A stretch of 6,504 bases of DNA. Origin: CAYSHJ01 sp964589725. GTDB lineage: Bacteria; Planctomycetota; Planctomycetia; Planctomycetales; Planctomycetaceae. A model generated the notes under the pieces. That model saw only the letters and a list, made by a program, of their open reading frames with translations, had not been told where the DNA came from and searched no databases. Shown in pieces: positions 3,686 to 6,504 of the stretch. The stretch is taken from assembly GCA_964589725.1 (NCBI GenBank), contig CAZPUJ010000629.1, positions 1 through 6,504 of the forward strand, given 5' to 3'. The translations under genes were made by a program, and so were the position numbers. How positions within the stretch are numbered: the first letter of the stretch is position 1; each line of letters opens with the position of its first letter.

Positions 3686-6504
3686 ATGTCATTTACGGTT
3701 GGCACCCGGGCGCGATCGCCTGTGGCGAATTCGCTTGTGATCAGCATCGTGCTGTTGGGCTGCGGCGGGGGCGAGACCGCCCCCACGCCGGGCGCATCGG
3801 CTACGGGGGCGGCCTCGACTCCTGGCAACGATGCACCCGAAGTCATGACGCCTTCGTCCGTCGGGCCCAAACCCAAACTCAAGTCTGCCCCTAAGCCTTC
3901 GACGGACGCGCTTTCCAAGGCGCAAGAGGCCGCGACGGCGCAGGCAACGAAGACCTTGCGAGACTTTGGTGCGGCCATTCAAACGGATGAGAACGGGCAG
4001 GTGATTCACGTCAACCTGTTGAATCATCCGCGCTGCAACGATGAATCTCTGGAGCCGCTGAAGTCTTTACCGCACATCGCTGCGTTGGATCTGCGTGGCA
4101 CCAAAATCACAGACGCGGGATTGCTGGCGGTCGCGTCTCTGAAGTCGCTTGATGAGTTGTACCTCGGCGAGACGGCGATCACCGACGCGGGACTCGACTC
4201 GTTGAAGTCGTTGAGCAAGCTGCGAGTTTTGAACCTCGTCGGCACGAAGGTCACGGATGCTGGGCTGTCGTCGCTCGTCGCCAGTCTCAAGGAGTTGCAG
4301 GCGCTCAACCTTTCCATGACCACGATCACGGATGTCGGCTTGCGGTCGTTGAAAGGACTGTCGGACCTTGAGGTGCTCGTGTTGCCTCCCGCGGCGACGG
4401 ACGATGCGCTCACTGTCGCCTCCGAGTTGCACAAATTGCGAGTTTTGTGGGCGATCGAATCCAAAGTGACCGATGCCGGGTTGCATCGATTGGTCGAACT
4501 CACCGAGTTGCGGCAGCTTGATGTGTCACAGACGCAGGTGACGATGGACAGCGTGTTGAGTCTTGGCCAGCGGCGTCGCGAGTTGGCGATCGCGTTTCCG
4601 CACGGCGTGTGGGCCGACAGCGTGCTGACGCTCAACCGCAACACGTCGGACAGCGATCTGGCGGTGCTCGGCAAGCACACGCAGTTGACCGGGATCAGCT
4701 TGGCCGCGACGGCCGTTACGGACCAGGGACTGGAACCGATCCGCGGCTTGAGCCAATTGGAATCGTTGGCCCTGCCCCCGACGGCAACCGACGCGACGTT
4801 GGACTTGTTGCGCGGTCTGAGCGAACTGACGAACCTCACGTTGGTCAACGGGGCGATCACGGACGCAGGGGCCAAAAAGCTCGAAGGGTTAAGCCGGCTG
4901 CAAACGCTGAGTCTGATTCGGACGCGAGTCGCCGATCAGGCGACGGCGTCGATCGGTAAGCTGACCGAATTGCGATCGTTGTGGCTGGATCAAACGGGCG
5001 TTGGCGACGCGGGCCTGAAATCGCTCGCATCGCTGAGCAAATTGGAACTGCTGAGCCTGCGTGAGACTGCGATCAGCGACGAAGGTCTGTCGCATCTGCG
5101 CGGGTTGAGGAATCTTCGAAGGCTGTCGCTGGTGTGGACGCGAGTCACCGGTGCCGGCATCGAGGCGTTGAAATCGCTGACCCAATTGGAACAACTCGAC
5201 CTGATCGGCACTCAAGTCAGCGCGGCTCAAGCCGCCGAGCTGAAGCGCGCGTTGCCAAAGTGCGAAATCGCGTATCCAACCGACCCGCTATTGATCGCGC
5301 TTGCGGAATCGCGCGGCGACTTGCAGGCCGCGCTCGGGGCGATCGGACAAGTGCAACTTGACGGCAAGCAGCAAGTGATCGCCGTCAATGTGCAGCATGC
5401 TCAGTTCGAGGACGCGGGACTGGAACAACTGAAGGCGTTGAAGTCGTTGCAAAAGCTCAGCTTGTTGAGCACCAAGGTCACGGACGTGGGGATGAACTCC
5501 GTTGCGGCGCTGAGTGACCTGGAAGAGCTGTGGCTGGACAACACGGTCGTCAGCGATGCGAGTTTGTCTCAATTCGCCGCACTGAAGAAACTAAAGAAGC
5601 TGTACCTGCGCGGCACGCGAATTTCGGTGGGTGGAGCGTTGAGCTTGATGGCCTTGCTGCCCAACTCCGAGATCGTGTTCACGCAGGGTTTGCGCGATGC
5701 GAGTGGGGTAACGCTCACGTTGAACGTGCAAGATGGCGATTTGGCCACTCTCACGGAAATCCCCCATCTGACCGTACTGCGACTGATGGATTGCCCAATC
5801 ACCGACGCCGGACTTCAGCACGTCGGAGCACTTCGGAAACTCCGTTGGCTGTCGCTGAACGGCAACAAGATCTCTTCAGCCGGTTTGAAGCAGCTTGTCA
5901 GCCTGTCGACACTGACAACGCTCGATTTAAATCGCTCCCCGATCGGCGATGAGGGGCTGAAGCATGTTGGCCAATTGACCGGGTTGCAGGAGCTATATCT
6001 CGCGTCCACGGACATCACGAACCCGGGCCTCGCGAATTTGTCGCCGCTGACGAACCTGACGGTCCTCGGTTTGTCGAACACGAAAGTGACCGGCTCGGCC
6101 GTGACGATTGTCGGCGGAATGAAAAAGCTGCAAGTGCTGAATCTGTCCAACACGATCATGTCCGACGGGCAGTTAGCCAAACTGGCACCGGCGATGAAAC
6201 AACTCAAACGCTTGGGCCTGCGCGGCACACAGGTGACCGGACCGGGACTGAAGGCGCTCAAAGACCTCACGCAACTTGAGATCTTGTGGTTGGACAACAC
6301 GTCCGTCAACGGAGCCGGCTTGGCGAACCTCAAGCCGCTGACCAATCTGATCGAGCTGGACTTGAGTGACTGCAAACAAGTCGCCGCTGGATTGGATCAT
6401 CTCACCGGGCTGACAAAACTCAAACGGTTGCTACTCAACGGCGTCTACCTGCCGCAGAAAGACCTCGACAAGCTGCACGAATCGCTGAAGAACTGCGAGA
6501 TCGT
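3686..6504 (+). CDS. Giant leucine-rich-repeat lipoprotein (incomplete at right edge)
   Basis: From ATG 3686 the frame runs 939 codons to the window edge with no stop. GGAAGG (3671-3676) lies 9 bases ahead of the start, and an in-frame TAG at 3635-3637 limits any extension. Residues 1-25 are a signal peptide ending in LLGC, with Cys26 the likely lipidated residue, followed by a Gly/Ala/Pro/Thr/Lys-rich tether to about residue 75. The rest is about 28 leucine-rich repeats of roughly 24 residues with the pattern 'L..L.L..T.ITDAGL..L..L..', giving a solenoid on the outer face of the membrane. Such repeats usually bind proteins or glycans. The array falls into four blocks, each opened by a lone strand (VIHVNL 106-111; VLTLN 313-317; VIAVNV 564-569; VTLTLNV 675-681) and closed by a terminal strand (LAIAF 300-304; CEIAY 526-530; SEIVF 661-665; CEI 937-939). 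No enzymatic domain is visible. The style is typical of planctomycetes. Confidence 0.92.
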   Translation, partial: MSFTVGTRARSPVANSLVISIVLLGCGGGETAPTPGASATGAASTPGNDAPEVMTPSSVGPKPKLKSAPKPSTDALSKAQEAATAQATKTLRDFGAAIQTDENGQVIHVNLLNHPRCNDESLEPLKSLPHIAALDLRGTKITDAGLLAVASLKSLDELYLGETAITDAGLDSLKSLSKLRVLNLVGTKVTDAGLSSLVASLKELQALNLSMTTITDVGLRSLKGLSDLEVLVLPPAATDDALTVASELHKLRVLWAIESKVTDAGLHRLVELTELRQLDVSQTQVTMDSVLSLGQRRRELAIAFPHGVWADSVLTLNRNTSDSDLAVLGKHTQLTGISLAATAVTDQGLEPIRGLSQLESLALPPTATDATLDLLRGLSELTNLTLVNGAITDAGAKKLEGLSRLQTLSLIRTRVADQATASIGKLTELRSLWLDQTGVGDAGLKSLASLSKLELLSLRETAISDEGLSHLRGLRNLRRLSLVWTRVTGAGIEALKSLTQLEQLDLIGTQVSAAQAAELKRALPKCEIAYPTDPLLIALAESRGDLQAALGAIGQVQLDGKQQVIAVNVQHAQFEDAGLEQLKALKSLQKLSLLSTKVTDVGMNSVAALSDLEELWLDNTVVSDASLSQFAALKKLKKLYLRGTRISVGGALSLMALLPNSEIVFTQGLRDASGVTLTLNVQDGDLATLTEIPHLTVLRLMDCPITDAGLQHVGALRKLRWLSLNGNKISSAGLKQLVSLSTLTTLDLNRSPIGDEGLKHVGQLTGLQELYLASTDITNPGLANLSPLTNLTVLGLSNTKVTGSAVTIVGGMKKLQVLNLSNTIMSDGQLAKLAPAMKQLKRLGLRGTQVTGPGLKALKDLTQLEILWLDNTSVNGAGLANLKPLTNLIELDLSDCKQVAAGLDHLTGLTKLKRLLLNGVYLPQKDLDKLHESLKNCEI

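Noticed and set aside
4024..4875. Long minus-strand open frame (283 codons) opposite the LRR gene
   Set aside because: It is Ser/Arg/Asn-rich and repetitive because it mirrors the LRR codons on the plus strand. The other minus-strand frames across 4889-6400 have the same explanation.

Overview
The window most likely comes from a planctomycete chromosome. The evidence is the style of the genes: a very long lipoprotein made of 'L..L.L..T.ITDAGL' leucine-rich repeats, an Ala/Pro/Thr-rich lipoprotein whose C-terminal half resembles a domain I remember from planctomycete proteins, GTG start codons, moderately high GC, and loosely packed genes separated by 130-500 base gaps that carry GC-rich hairpins. 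This assignment is inference from gene content, not from a marker gene.

Layout from left to right. (1) 1-205, minus strand: the first 68 codons of a ChrB-type chromate-resistance regulator, running off the left edge. It has a plausible promoter (297-325) and a palindrome between promoter and gene (275-288) that looks like an operator. (2) About 230-733: no intact gene. It holds what looks like the degraded C-terminal end of a transposase (about 404-590) and a small inverted repeat. (3) 734-1450, plus strand: a secreted lipoprotein of 238 residues. (4) 1451-1588: intergenic, with a strong 12-bp hairpin followed by TTTT and a third overlapping complementary arm, read as a terminator or repeat element. 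(5) 1589-2911, plus strand: larC, the nickel-insertion (cyclometallase) protein of nickel-pincer cofactor synthesis, in one uninterrupted reading frame with a His/Asp tail of about 45 residues. (6) 2912-3063: intergenic, with a C-rich/G-rich hairpin of the kind dispersed through many genomes. (7) 3064-3513, plus strand: a small single-pass membrane protein with a possible helix-turn-helix at its C-terminus. (8) 3514-3685: intergenic, weak inverted repeats only. (9) 3686 to the right edge, plus strand: a giant leucine-rich-repeat lipoprotein, 939 codons visible and still open at the edge.

The genes do not form an obvious pathway. All four plus-strand genes have their own ribosome-binding site and sizeable gaps, so they are probably separate transcription units or loosely coupled. 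The two lipoproteins would act outside the cytoplasmic membrane. LarC is cytosolic and needs LarB and LarE, which are not in this window. ChrB would normally control a chromate efflux gene (chrA), which would lie beyond the left edge. The most interesting items are the block architecture of the LRR lipoprotein, the His/Asp-tailed LarC, and the palindrome in front of chrB.
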